A DNA stretch of 64,000 nucleotides from Physella acuta (Eukaryota; Mollusca; Gastropoda; Physidae), in the NCBI RefSeq assembly GCF_028476545.1, contig NW_026732278.1:372001-436000 (forward strand), in the 5' to 3' direction. Made by a program: the position numbers and the translations under genes. The notes beneath the pieces were generated by a model. The model was not told the DNA's origin. It did no database searches and was given only the letters and a program-made list of their open reading frames with translations. Of the stretch, positions 41,870 to 54,454 are shown one piece after another. The number at the start of each line of letters is the position of its first letter. The stretch's first letter is position 1.

Positions 41870-42089
41870 CACCAGTTATAGACTTTTAAGTTTAATTTTT
41901 TAAATCAGTTTTGAAAATGAATTTGTTTTACTACTTAGTGTTGCAGTCTTTAAAATTAAGTTAAACATTTTTCCATTCAATTGAATGAATGATACAATGA
42001 AAATACTGTTTTAAATTTTTTTTTTGTACTTTTTGTTTTATTGTAAATTATTGAGTATTTCAAATCCAGTATCCAGTTGAAATCTTGTC

Positions 42090-42095
42090 AATAAA
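42090..42095 (+). other. Polyadenylation signal of HORMAD
   Basis: AATAAA 221 bp after the HORMAD stop and 628 bp before the next gene's start codon. Confidence 0.6.
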
Positions 42096-42722
42096 AATAT
42101 TGTTTATAGCTACTGTAAGATTTATTATAAAAAAAATAAATTTAAAAAGTCTAACAATTTAGCAGTTTGTTCATATTATTTAGGTTGTTGCCTATCACAC
42201 ATTTACAAAATCACATTTACCTAAAGGAATAATGATTTTAAGCAATTAACTACAAAAGAAAAATTTATTATCAATTTCCTTTAAATCAGCTGCTTTAAAC
42301 AAAATTGTGTACATCATCTGCATTAGATTCCTGACTAATATAATTTTTTATTTAAGTCCACTAATTTTATTTCTTCCAGACACCAATGCAATTTTTTTTC
42401 TCTACCATGAATAATTGTTGAACCATAGATAGTGAAATGTAATTAAGAAAGTTCTAAGCCAGGCATGCACTATTCTTTTAGGTCAAACAGGATTTGCTAT
42501 TCCAGTCACACCATATTAACCTAGAAGAACATGATCTCATTATGTTATCAATTAGATTGTCATCAAGGAACTCTGTAATATTAAATTACTTGCAGTTGTT
42601 TAATTGCTGCATAAAATAGGTTTCTGTTTTTTTTATTAGAAAATTTGATTGCCAAGAAATAAAGACACTTTTTATCACAGTCTGTTTTAATAAGTAGTAA
42701 GCCTACTTCAAGGTATTGAAAA

Positions 42723-44591
42723 ATGCAGATATTTCATGAGATTGGCCTTGTTTGGAGAACGATAGTATTAATTCTAGCACCTGTAATAACTCTTCCAATA
42801 CTTTATATTGATGGATCAAAGGTAAGCAAACAGAGTAATAACTAAGTTGCTAAGAGAATTGTATGGCTAAAAGGTAATTTTTATTAAAAATGAACAGAAA
42901 TTCTTTTGTATTTCACAACTTAAGTTTCATAATTATGTGTATTTCTTTAAAACTGGTAATTTTTGTAAACATATTCTTTGTTAAAAAATTCTGTATTTTT
43001 ATAATGTTAATTTACTAGGAGATGGCATGCTTGTATGGGGTCATCATTATAGCCACATTTTGGATAACTGAGGCTTTACCCCTTTCAATAACATCCCTTT
43101 TACCTATTGTTTTGTTTCCTGTGCTTGGAGTCCTTCCTGCTAGTGAAGTTGCTGTTAACTATATTAAAGTAGGTATTAATAAAATCTTTAATATTTACAA
43201 ATAAAATAGTGTTTAACTTGTTTAAAATTTAATACTTTTTTTGGACTTTCAGGATGCGTCCATGTTTAGTTTCAGCTGTCTTACTTTTGCTCTGTGTGTA
43301 GAAAAATGGCAATTTCATAAAAGAATAGCATATGGTACTTTACTAGCAATAGGATCAAGTCCTAAATGGTACCTAAAATTTAATACTTCTTTAATTTAAA
43401 ATTTATACCAAGTAAATAATCTATTTTAATTTTAAAAAGTCTTAAATTATATTCATAATAAATATTTATTATTTATTAAATACATTTTTGCTAAAAATGT
43501 ACATGCTTTTTGAATAAAGACTTAGTATGAATGTATAACAACACTAATGTATATACTGGTTGCAGGCCTGCAGAATATTTACATTAAAAATTATTTAAAC
43601 CTTTTTTGTAGGCTTACCATAGGGTTTATGATACCAACATGGTTTCTTTCCATGTGGGTAAACAATACATCTGCAACAGCTATGATGTTACCTGTAGTCA
43701 CAGCTGTACTAAACCAGCTTGGTGAAATGGAATCAACAGTAGATTCCATAAATATTTTGCTAACCTCAGGTAGTATTTAATATAATTTTCTATAACTCTA
43801 TTTTAACTCAAATATTGCAGTTAGCTTTTCAAAGATATTTATCCTTCATTCTATTTATTCTTTGTAAATGTAATAAATAGTTCAAATTACTTTTTAGAAA
43901 ATGATGTGTTTCCCAAGCAGCATGAAGAAACTGTCTTGATGCAAACACTTACCAACAATAAAAAGAGACTTAAAAAGTATGGCATCAATTATTAAAAAGT
44001 ATTTATACTTTATAAGCATATATGTTAAAAAAAATTCAATATAATTTTTATAATTGATGTAACCTTTCTGTTTTAGAACTAATAAAGCTGAATATAACTA
44101 TTCAAATAAAAAATTCAAGCACTTAAGCAAGGCACTAAGTCTTTGTGTATGCTATGCTGCAACATTAGGAGGAATAGGATCTATTACAGGTTCATCAACA
44201 AACCTGATCATGCAAGGACAAGCTGATGAGTATGTTAAACCATTTACACCACAGAATGATATTTTGTTTTTAATATGAATTTATTCAATTTAAAAAAGGA
44301 ATGCACAAATCCACATAAAATTTTTTCTTTCCAGAATCTTTGAATCGTATGGTCTGCAGTCAGGAGTAAATTTTCTTAACTGGTTTATTTCTTGCTTCCC
44401 TATTGCTGTCATAAGTTTAATAATAGCATGGCTGTGGCTTGTATTTTATTTCTTTGGAATCAAGTAAGACTCACAGTTATTTAACACTGAAAAATCAAAA
44501 TATGTTTGTAGATCACTGAGCTTGAAAATATTTAATGCATGTATCTTCCAATTAATACAGAAATGTTTATGTTTGATTAGTAATATTAACC

Positions 44592-44683
<92 letters not shown>

Positions 44684-46631
44684 TTAGATATATTATTTTA
44701 CCTCTTTAACTTTAAAACATTTAAACGAATTATTTTCAGAGAAGTTTTCAAGTTTGGATGTGGAGACAAAGAAGAAACTAAAGCAATGAGAGCTGTAATT
44801 AAAAGTCACCTCATGGATTTAGGCCCACTTTCGTAAAAAAAAAAACATTTTAAGATTTTATTTTCACAAAGATGTAGGCCCTAATTTTTTGTTTTATTTT
44901 TTAAAAATGATATAGAGTATATTTTAGAGTTAAAGCTGCAACAGTTAAGTTTAACCACTTTCTAAACATTTATATAGTTTTAAACTAGCATTTGTATTTT
45001 ATAAAGCTTGTCTTATTGAAAATGTTTAATTATAGATTTGCTGAAAAAGCAATAATGGGGCATTTTTTTGTGCTGTTGATTTTTTGGCTAACTATGAAAC
45101 TCCCAGGCGAAATAGGATGGAGCTACTTCTTTAAACCTGAGTAATTTAACTATATTATATAATTTAAATATATTGTTCTTGTCATAGAACATGATTCTAT
45201 CAATTTTATTTAATCAAAGACTTTTCTGTAATTGTAATCAGTAATACTAATTTTAAAAAAAAAGTTGAATATCTCAAATACAATCTTTTAAATTTAATTA
45301 ATATTTTTTTTTAGATATGTCAACAACTCCACAATTGGAATTTTCATTACTCTACTACTTTTCATTTTTCCAAGTCAACAACCACAATGTTTCTGTAGAG
45401 GAACTGAAAAAAATGGTAAGAAAGTAAGCTTATTTTAAATTTTACAATTAGAATTTTTTCCAAAGCAACATTGCAAAATAATAGCTACCATATTAGATTT
45501 TCACTAGTGCTGAAAAAAATCATTGTGAGATAAATTTTTGTTATCACATGCCTACAAAATACCAGTGTCTGTTCCTGCTTTGATGGACTGGAAAACTATT
45601 CATGAAAATTTTCCATGGGGTACATGGTTGTTACTTGGAGGTGGATATACATTAGCTCATATTTGTCAGGTAGGGCATACAGTCATACAGTAGAGAAAAA
45701 TGCTATTTTAAAGTATGTCTAAAGTTATAATTTGATATTCTTCTTTTATCTACTATAAAATAGTTGTTTAGAAATTATATGCATTAAAAATCTTAAACAG
45801 TGATTATTTATTTCATTTCTAGTTGCATGTTAATTTAAATAAAAACTATGTATTTTTATGTTTATATTAGGAATCAGGATTATCATTATGGATTGGATTA
45901 CAACTGTCTGTTTTCGCCAGCATGGAGCCTTGGCTAATGATACTTACACTTTCTTTGACCATATCTTTTCTGACTGAGATCACCAGTAATGCAGCAACAG
46001 CCAGCATACTTTGTCCAATTTTGTCAGAATTGGTAATGTTTATAGTTTCTTGAAGCTAACACTTGCGCATTAATAACAGACTATTTATCTAAAATCATAA
46101 TCAAATTATTTAGAATCTCTATTGTTTAACTACGTCTTTTACAGGCTATATCAATGCAGATGAATCCTCTATATTTTCTCTACCCTGCAACTCTTGCATG
46201 CTCCTTGGCATTCATGCTACCTGTAGCTACTCCTCCAAATGCTATTGTTTTTGCCACTGGTCACATAAAAGTTAAAGACATGGTTAGTCCTAAATTTCTA
46301 ACTATTGTTCTCATATGGTTGAAATGGCATTAGCTATAACAATTATGGTATGTTTAATTAAATATATAAGCCCATTTACATTTGGGTTTATTGTATTTTC
46401 TTGTTTTTAAAAAGTTAAATCTATAATAATACAAATTCATTTTAAAATTGTTTAATTTTTAACTAGGCGAAAGCTGGATTTGTGCTCAACATCTTATGTG
46501 TGGTTGTTGTCAACATAGCTACAAATACCTGGATGAATTCATTCTTACAGCTTAATATCCTACCTCTGGAAATGAGTAGAAACATCAATAAAACTGTTCA
46601 TATTAAAACATATCTGAATTCTACCTCCTAA
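42723..46631 (+). CDS. SLC13-family sodium/dicarboxylate (citrate) cotransporter
   Basis: Plasma-membrane symporter moving di- or tricarboxylates with Na+. Fourteen exons: 42723-42821, 43019-43168, 43253-43368, 43612-43769, 43898-43976, 44077-44229, 44335-44463, 44740-44832, 45036-45140, 45315-45415, 45566-45669, 45871-46032, 46145-46282, 46467-46631; 583 aa, all GT-AG and in frame, typical SLC13 length. Signatures: [52 protein letters not shown] (468-470 = SNA) and the C-terminal [20 protein letters not shown], the DASS-family motif. The first Na+/substrate SNT motif reads N-N-T at 139-141. Late N-linked sequon NKT near the C-terminus. AATAAA at 46686-46691. Relation to SLC13A2, A3 or A5 cannot be settled by eye, so no symbol is given. 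Confidence 0.92.
44596..44681. repeat. (AT)n microsatellite in SLC13 intron 7
   Basis: About 85 bp of uninterrupted AT between exons 44335-44463 and 44740-44832; the adjacent open frame joins it to exon 8 only by chance. Confidence 0.97.
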
Positions 46632-46685
46632 ATTGAGTATTAACAGTTATCATTTAAAATTATTAAAAATTAAAATATTCATGAT

Positions 46686-46691
46686 AATAAA
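46686..46691 (+). other. Polyadenylation signal of the SLC13 gene
   Basis: AATAAA 55 bp after the stop codon. Confidence 0.6.
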
Positions 46692-47089
46692 AATATCATT
46701 GATATTGGGTTTTTTTAAAATATGATTCACATTATTTGTATTAGTTTATTAGTAATGTTATTGACTAATATTAATAATTGGGTCCTTAAACAGTGGATGT
46801 TTAATGTGATCTTCACATAGGTAGGCCTACTTCCAGACAGCTAGGCTTTTCACTTAAGTACTCCCATACAGGTACTCAATAATTGTTCTGCATTAAACTA
46901 AATGCTTCCTCACATAATAAACTGGTTATGATGCTTAATCTGACAAGAGGTTGAGTATTTTTCTTTTTAAAATTATTTGTATAAAAAAAGAAATGACATT
47001 TCCAATGCAAAATTTTACACTTGTCAAAGAGGGGAAAATGGTCCCTGGGTTCCTAGGGCTCTTTAACTTTAAATACTTTTTAATAACTT

Positions 47090-47275
47090 TTATGCATTGC
47101 TTATGCTTGCAATGCGATAGCTATGCCTCTGATCTAGTATGGTTCACCTGTTTCAGGAACCTTGGCATATGAAGGGACAATGTGGTTAGCACCATGCCCA
47201 GCCCCCTTTACTTTCCATAACGTGAGTCAGGCAACCCATCAGAACTGGGTGGACTTACCCAAACCCTGGATCACT
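47090..47275 (-). mobile_element. tRNA-SINE body, inverted copy
   Basis: Read on the minus strand it gives cacccagttctgatgggttg, ctgactcacgttatggaaagt, gggctgggcatggtgctaac, cccttcatatgccaaggttc and gaaacaggtgaac. These parallel, in order, the body of the SINE at 28432-28678. The tRNA-like head is not seen. It is directly followed by the MITE remnant at 47279. Confidence 0.8.
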
Positions 47276-47278
47276 GGT

Positions 47279-47330
47279 AAAAGTATATATTTTCTATATA
47301 AATTTTATTTCGGGGGGGGGGGGGGGGCGA
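47279..47330. mobile_element. Poly-G MITE remnant
   Basis: Contains aaaagtatatattttctata plus taaattttatttc leading into a G homopolymer, the same internal phrase as the family copy at 53436-53665. Both termini are missing. Confidence 0.6.
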
Positions 47331-47449
47331 CGACACACAGCTGTGAAGCTAGTAGTTTATAGGCGGCGATGATCTATGATATTATTATTATGTATCATGT
47401 CTAGTAGGCCTATATAAAATATATATTTTATAAATATGTTTGCTAGCTT

Positions 47450-47905
47450 TACCAGTTGGTCGGGTGTCACTCCACCCTCATTCAAGAATTTAGCATTTTT
47501 TGGTTTGTTGACACCCCCCCCCCCCCAAAATATCTTATTTTAACGGGATAAAACGTTGTTTTGACAGTGAATTTTACGTTTTTTTTTTGGATTCGGTATC
47601 ACCAATTACTTTTTATCACAATTTAAGAAGCCTTTAAAATATTTAAATGCAAAATAACTGCTGAATTTCAGTAATGTTTTTTTAAAAATCACCTCCCTCT
47701 CGTCACAAAAGACGCATCTCCCTTTTTTTTCAGCGGAGTGGGGGTACTTAATATATATATTGGGGGGGGGGGGGGGTTGGACACATACATTTTTAATATA
47801 AATTCTATTACGTTCGGAAAAAATAGAAGGGAGGGGGGGGGGGGCAAGAGATGCCTAGAGTAAACTCTGAACGAGGGTGGTGTCAATTACCGACGCCCGT
47901 AAGGG
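47450..47905. mobile_element. Nested MITE-like remnants with G/C homopolymers
   Basis: The left side reads gtcgggtgtcactccaccctc and attca. The inverted right side reads gtcggtaattgacaccaccc and tcgttca, giving imperfect inverted ends of an outer element. Inside, 47755-47869 ends gagatgcctagagtaaactctg, the terminus of the TTTCTTCCAGAC family, with G runs at about 47761-47776 and 47831-47844. Borders of the outer element are uncertain. Confidence 0.5.
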
Positions 47906-48700
47906 TTAATTCACATTTAACTTCATTGACAAGTAGGTCTCAATATATAGACCAAAATCTTTTTCTTCCTTCTTAAAGCATGAAGTATAGTTTAATGCAA
48001 GCCCGCCTATTTAACTGCCTTACTTATTTTAATATTTATAGATTTCCGGTGTAATCATGAAAAAAAATCTGAATGAGGGGAGAGAACTCAGAGATATCGT
48101 AGTAGTGTTAAGCCCCATTTGCGATACCTTCACGCTGTAATACTTAAAGTTGGTTGCTGCAAGTTGAAAGGGTTTTCCTTGCTGCTCAGCTTAATTTAAT
48201 ACATTAGGTGTAGGCTTACTTTATAGTGTCAAGACTAGACCTCAATAATTCGTAGCATATTTAGTAGACAAGTCTTACAGCAGGCTTGTCTTACAAAGTT
48301 TATATAATTAAAATAGCTGTTATGTTAGACATTTCAAATTAATTTCTGAAAACATTTCATTTGTGTTCAAATAGACCAACACAGATATATTTTTATAAAT
48401 GTTTTGACATTAAAGTAGGACCTAAATTTAAAAAAAAAATATTTTTAACATTTAAAATGCACAATTCGTTTAAGTAGGACTATTTTTTACTTGACAGCTC
48501 CACTCAACCAGAGCCTATTGACAAATTTGTTGGAAGCCGCTGTTTTGAAACGACGGTTTCTTACAGACATTGCCACTAGAGGGAGGGGGGATTATAAGAA
48601 TGGAGTTAAAGTGTATACATTTTTTTTGTCAAATGTGATATTTTACAATTTCATCAACTTCTTCTTCCTCGTTCTTAAATTGTAATATTGGACGGGATTC
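47906..48700. other. No supported gene
   Basis: AT-rich intergenic sequence between the SLC13 gene and the Notch-ligand gene. The 64-codon frame at 48491-48685 shows no domain. Confidence 0.5.
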
Positions 48701-48779
48701 CCTCCAACATAAGCATTACGCGTCAACATGTTATGCGCCTTATGGCCCGTTGACCCCTATTGCAGCCTTCTTTTCTCTC

Positions 48780-49110
48780 TCTTGATTTGCTCCCATAGCT
48801 TGTCCATCCAAGAACAAGCTCCAACACAGCAGTTTATGATTTAGAAGTTTCCTCTCCTAGATGATTCGCTGTCCCTAGCCTTATATATACCCGGGGTTTG
48901 AACTTGGGGTGTTTCGGATTAGCAACCTTGAGCTTTACTAATCCGACCACGTCGACGCCGTCTATTTCGTCTGTTGGGTAGGGTGGATGTGTTCCGTTCC
49001 GTTCCGTTCCGCCCCCCCCCCCCCCCCCCCCGATATGCCTGAAATTAATTCCATTAAACCGCTGCCTAGGCACACATGCGAAGAGAGAAAGGGGGGGGGG
49101 GGGGGTAACA
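48780..49110 (-). mobile_element. Possible tRNA-derived SINE head plus C/G tracts
   Basis: The minus strand from about 48965 reads gacgtggtcggattagtaaa, then ggttgctaatcc, then a box B-like agttcaaacccc. The head resembles the SINE at 17229-17470 (gatgtggtcggacggcagat). No matching body was found. Upstream lie ttccg repeats, a C run at 49013-49030 and a G run at 49091-49105. Confidence 0.5.
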
Positions 49111-49458
49111 GTTTTTTGTTGTGATATAAAGCAACAAAACGACAATATTATTTTGAGAACCACTGAGCTCATTTAATTGGCTGCACGACATTTCTTCAAG
49201 AGAGGTTACTAGGTGGCATAAGACGGGAGAGTCCTGTTGATGTAGACCTAGATATGTTGGACTCAGGAAGTGCTGTGTTGTAGTTACATTGTCTCGTACC
49301 TCGGCTGGTTACTTTAAGGATATTTTCATTTGGAAGTTAACTAACAAAACAAGTTGAAAGCTAATTACGTGTCGAAAAATGCTTGGTTCAAAAACAAAGT
49401 TTTTTTTCTATAACATTATTTCATTTTTGTTTACTTGAAATATTGTGAGGAAAAAAAA

Positions 49459-50536
49459 ATGAAATTTCTCATCACCATCGCAATTCTAACACAGGTAGGG
49501 CCGGTGGAAAACTGCTACATGTGCTTGTCTTTTTAATAAAGTGCTCGGCTGCCCAAAGTGTCTTAAAATTTAAAATTAACTTTGGCTGCAGATCACAGCT
49601 AAACATACATTACATTGTTTTATGCCTATTTACTAACTAGAGTATAGAAATATCTTAAAAAGGTGTTTAAGACGATTAATCGAAAACTTTCCCTTGTCAA
49701 AAGGTATCAACTATATATGCATAGCACTTGTAAAAAAAAATAACTACCCTAAGTAAGTCTATCAATCATATAAGAAACCAGCTATTCAGCTTATTTCTTT
49801 TAAAATGCGTTATCTTAGAGTAAGGGAATGATACATCTACTAAAATGTAAACGATATATTGACGAGGGAGGGTCTTTTGATATTAAACAAAAAACTATTC
49901 ATGATGATAATAATAGCAATCATAGTTATACTGTCAAATGTAAATAAGTCACTTCTGTCGGTGTGTGGCGCTCACCATTCACTAAGGCAAACAAGAACCA
50001 CTTCTTATCTTAACAGTATTGACGCTCTTCAAACCGCCGATACGAATAAATTGGCCTAATTAGTACAGTTGACAACTACTGGCCAAATTACGCTTGGAGT
50101 AATGAAGTGACATACTTGCCTACTTTAACTTGATGCCAGTCGTATTGCTCTGTGGTATGGGCGGATCATGTAAACGACTTGTATCAACTAGTCTAATGTA
50201 TGTATAGGCTTTGTATTATGTATAAGTGTAATTGTGTGTGCATTACATTATAAGGCAGGTTTTTTAAAAAAAAGGGATAGTGACTCTAAACGTTAAACGA
50301 GAAGCCTTTTGAAAGCTAAATAAAAATTTTTTTGTAAACGCCCATAAGGCGCATATTTTATAAACGGTCCCATAGTTTAGAGTGTGGGCAGAGAGCTCCA
50401 AAATTTTTAACGAAAAACATGGTTTCTTTTAGTTACAATGTATATTTACAGACCTCTGTTGAAATCTAAGAACTTTTCTTAAACTTTTAATATAACAATT
50501 GGCGCCCGGAGCGAATTTTCAATTTAGCGCTCCCCC

Positions 50537-50598
<62 letters not shown>

Positions 50599-53500
50599 AG
50601 TGTGTGTGTGTTCCCCCTTGAGATGCGTTATCCTTTTAAAAAAAGATTAACAATGTCAGAAAAATATAATTCTGATCTGAGTTTAGAGGGACGTTTCTAG
50701 CAGGTGCTACTGTGTTTAGGTCAGTCTTTTATGTCCTATCTTTGGTAAAAAATCTGTTATGATATGTTACATAGTTGGATTATAAGTATGTTAGAATAAA
50801 GTCACATACGTGATACACAATAGCAAATTACCAGAAAAATTTATTGTGCAAATTGGAATACGACACAGGTATTTCGTTGACTGGTTGTTTCTATTATGAA
50901 ACAAGCGAGAGGATACAAAGTGGAGTCCAACAGACACAACAGCCAGAGTTTCTTCCAGGCATCTCTTCGGTGGGGGGGGGGGGGGGTCCTCAGATTAGAA
51001 TCAGCAGCGATGAAATGCATTTTAAGTTTCTAAACCTATATGGAATTCATATGCATTGTCATTGTCAACAATGTCAAAAGAAAATTCAGTTAGGATCTGT
51101 AGCTGAATGTAAAGTCTCTTTCACTGTATGGCTCGGAGTTAGATGGATACAGACAGCGGAGAATGAAATAAGAGTCAAGAGCAACGAAAAGGTGGTGTTT
51201 AGGGCACAATATCAGAAAGACAGTAAAATAACATCATTAACTTAAGCAGGTGCTGTTGTGATGGTGTCCATGGGGAAAGAGGAAGAAGGGGAGACAAAAA
51301 AGTGAAGAAGGAAATAGCTTTTCCTTATATATGCGTAAATACATGGGCTTAAAATTCATAACGGTTGTATTGTATTTACTATGATGAATTTTTAAAAAGA
51401 TTAACTATTTTAAGACTCCTTACTCATTTTAATGGCCTCTTTCTTAGATAGCAAACGTGTGCCAGGGGTCTGGCAAAATTGAAATAAAACTTATTGATTT
51501 AAACAACAATGAAGGAAGGAGGTATGACGGGACGTGCTGCGAACAGGAATTCGACTTTTTCTTTGGTCAAGATTCTACATGCGATGGCACTTGCAACCAT
51601 GTATTTGAATTCTGTTTGTCAAAGTATAATGGGTAAGTGTCGATTATTTTCTACCTTGTAGGGGCTTGGCCTTTAATAAATTATGCATGAAAGTAAATCT
51701 GTTAATGCTCGTGTGTGTTGGTGGCGGAGGACAGGGTTGTGGGGGGGGGGGGGGGGGGGCACCAACAAAGGTTCTAGTAAATTGAAAAATGACAAAACTA
51801 AAACGAAATTCCCGATAACTGGATGGCAGTGCGATGTTAGAACTAAATCTGTAACACTTGGTCAAATCAAAGCTTTCAGTTCAGAACAAGTAAAATAAAA
51901 TCTCTAGATTTGCTTATGATTTCTTTAAACGCTCTGACTTATCTTGGCAGTTTTTACAATTTAACTACTGAATCTGATGTGTCCACTCCTACATTGTTAT
52001 GATAAACAACTCTGTATATTTCAGTTCAATTTGTGAGTTTAGATATCCTTTCAGTGTCAAGTGTGTTTACTACATTGGTAGTAATATGTAGAAATAGAAT
52101 TTCTCTTAAACATATTCTTTAACCCATGCTGTTTTGCATAGTTTAAAAAATATCGGTAACAATATAGAGATCTATCGAAATGTTTCACTAATCGGTAGTG
52201 ATACTTGCACTCAGAGGCGTTGACGAGAAAGATGTTAGGTGGGAGGTTATAACCCACATCGACCCCCAAAATGACAGTTGTCTCGCGTTATTACAGCATT
52301 AAACGAGAAAGTAAAGTTAGAGCATGTAAAAAAACACTCTATTTCTTCTTTTGCCGATGTCAAGGAAACAGACATTGTACGCTTAAAATTGTATATCCTT
52401 ATGCCTTTGAGGATGTTGAAAACTAAAGGAATATGTGAGGGTCCCTTTATGATGTCTGCATGGCCGAATGCTTAAACATCTCTATGGGTTCCTCCGTGAT
52501 CTCTACATAACCGAATGCTTGAGCAACACTTATGAATTCCTTCGTGATCTCTGCATAACCGAATGTGTGAATAACACTATGAATTCCTTCGTGATCTATG
52601 CATAAACAAATGCTTAAACATCTCTATTGATTCCTCCGTAATCTCTACATAACCGAATGTGTGAACAACACTGTAGATTACTACATGATTCTACACAACT
52701 GAATGCGTGCTGCAAGGATTCTCTTATCCATGCTCTGTAACCTATGGCGTACGACCGTCTGTATCGCCACGCGACCCGCCCTCGTTGGATTACGGCACTA
52801 CTGCGCGTCTTCTTTGGTGAAGCACACTATGTGATATAAAGAGTTTTGAGATCAGACTTTGGTGGCATTGATGAGGAGAAGAATTGTGGTTCATTTTTTC
52901 CAGGTACTATATTTTGTTAGCACAAACGAAAAAATATTTCCTAATGAGCTGTCATTCAGCCCAGATATTCAAGTATGGCTTGTTCCGCTGTGCAAAAAAA
53001 TGTGATTTTTTTTTCATCTCCCCAGGAAATACGTTTCAACGAATACTGCGTCCTCCTTGGAATATAAATGTATTGTCGAATCCACTATTCTTAACTTAGC
53101 AGCATGTTTTCGAGTGACTTTCGGTTGAGATTATTGGATAAAAACAGAAACATCTGTAGGCTGACACGTTTCATGCCGTGGCTGATTTCGCGGCAGATCT
53201 TGGACCCTATTCAACGCAAAAGCCCCTCCGCAACCACTCCCTCTATCGTCCATGCATTCTCCGAAAGTAGACAAAAATTATCCTGGACATTTTAAAAACG
53301 ATTCCCAAGTAACAGGCCGCGCATGAACCCGTAATCTGGCCACCAAGGGGTGTACCATCTTAAAAGAAACACTTGCGTCACCCATCGCTTCATATATAAT
53401 GTGCCTGTCATAGACTAAACCGATAAAGTTGCGGCCAGAGTTTCTTCCAGGCATCTCATCGAAAAAATTCTACCGCCCCCCCCCCCCCTCCCGAACGAAA

Positions 53501-54396
53501 TTAAATTTATATAATTTATATAGAAAATATATACTTTTAACAGTGTCCGCCCCCCCCCCCCCCGAAGAAAGTCTACCCCCCCCCCCCGGAAATTTCAAGT
53601 GCCGCCCCCGCCCGCCCCCCCCCCCCCCCCCCCCCCCCGGAGAAAAAAGTCTGGAAGAAACACTGGTTGCTGCGGAACTTAATTGAAGTTATGATTATGA
53701 TTCGTTTTTGGAAGTGTTATGTTTGTGTTACGTAAGGTTTTAACTAATGTATCTAAGATTATAATAAAATCAACCCAACTTGAAATCAACTGCTGATGAT
53801 TATTAATTGCTGATGAATACTGATGATTATTAATATTTAGATTACATTTTTTTTTTAATGTAAGGGAACTAACTCACGTCTAATTTTTATTGATACTTTA
53901 TTCTACTGAAGCAAATGTGTAACTTCCTCCTACATTGCCGGTCGAGTTGTTGATTCTTGTCGCGATACCATAAGATGATTTTAATAGTAGAACTAGATCT
54001 AGGATTTGTGGGCCTTGTGCAAGTACCTCCCTACCAGTACCCACCCTGTTGCGTCTTGCCTTAGTCTTGGCTCAGAACGCACAAAAACGCCACGCTCAGG
54101 ATACTTTTGTCAGTCACTTGGTTTGCAGTCGGAAAAATCTATGCACCACAGACAGCATCTTGAATTCAATTCATGCCCTCATACGTTCATCATCATGTAT
54201 TGTATGTGAGGGTGTTTCACCAACTCAGGGTAATCTATCGTTTTGACCCTCCAATACATCGTTTTTGGTGACGCAACAACAAAAGCCTACAGGTTGTGTA
54301 AGATGGATATAACAGACTGTGATCTCTTCACTACGACTGGAAGAGGAGAGAGGGCTTATGTCTAATTGTTATTTCATAGGCCTATATATATATAGG

Positions 54397-54454
<58 letters not shown>

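Noticed and set aside
50844-51245. 133-codon open frame in Notch-ligand intron 1
   Set aside because: It runs through a poly-G MITE fragment, lies between MNNL exons and has no recognisable domain.
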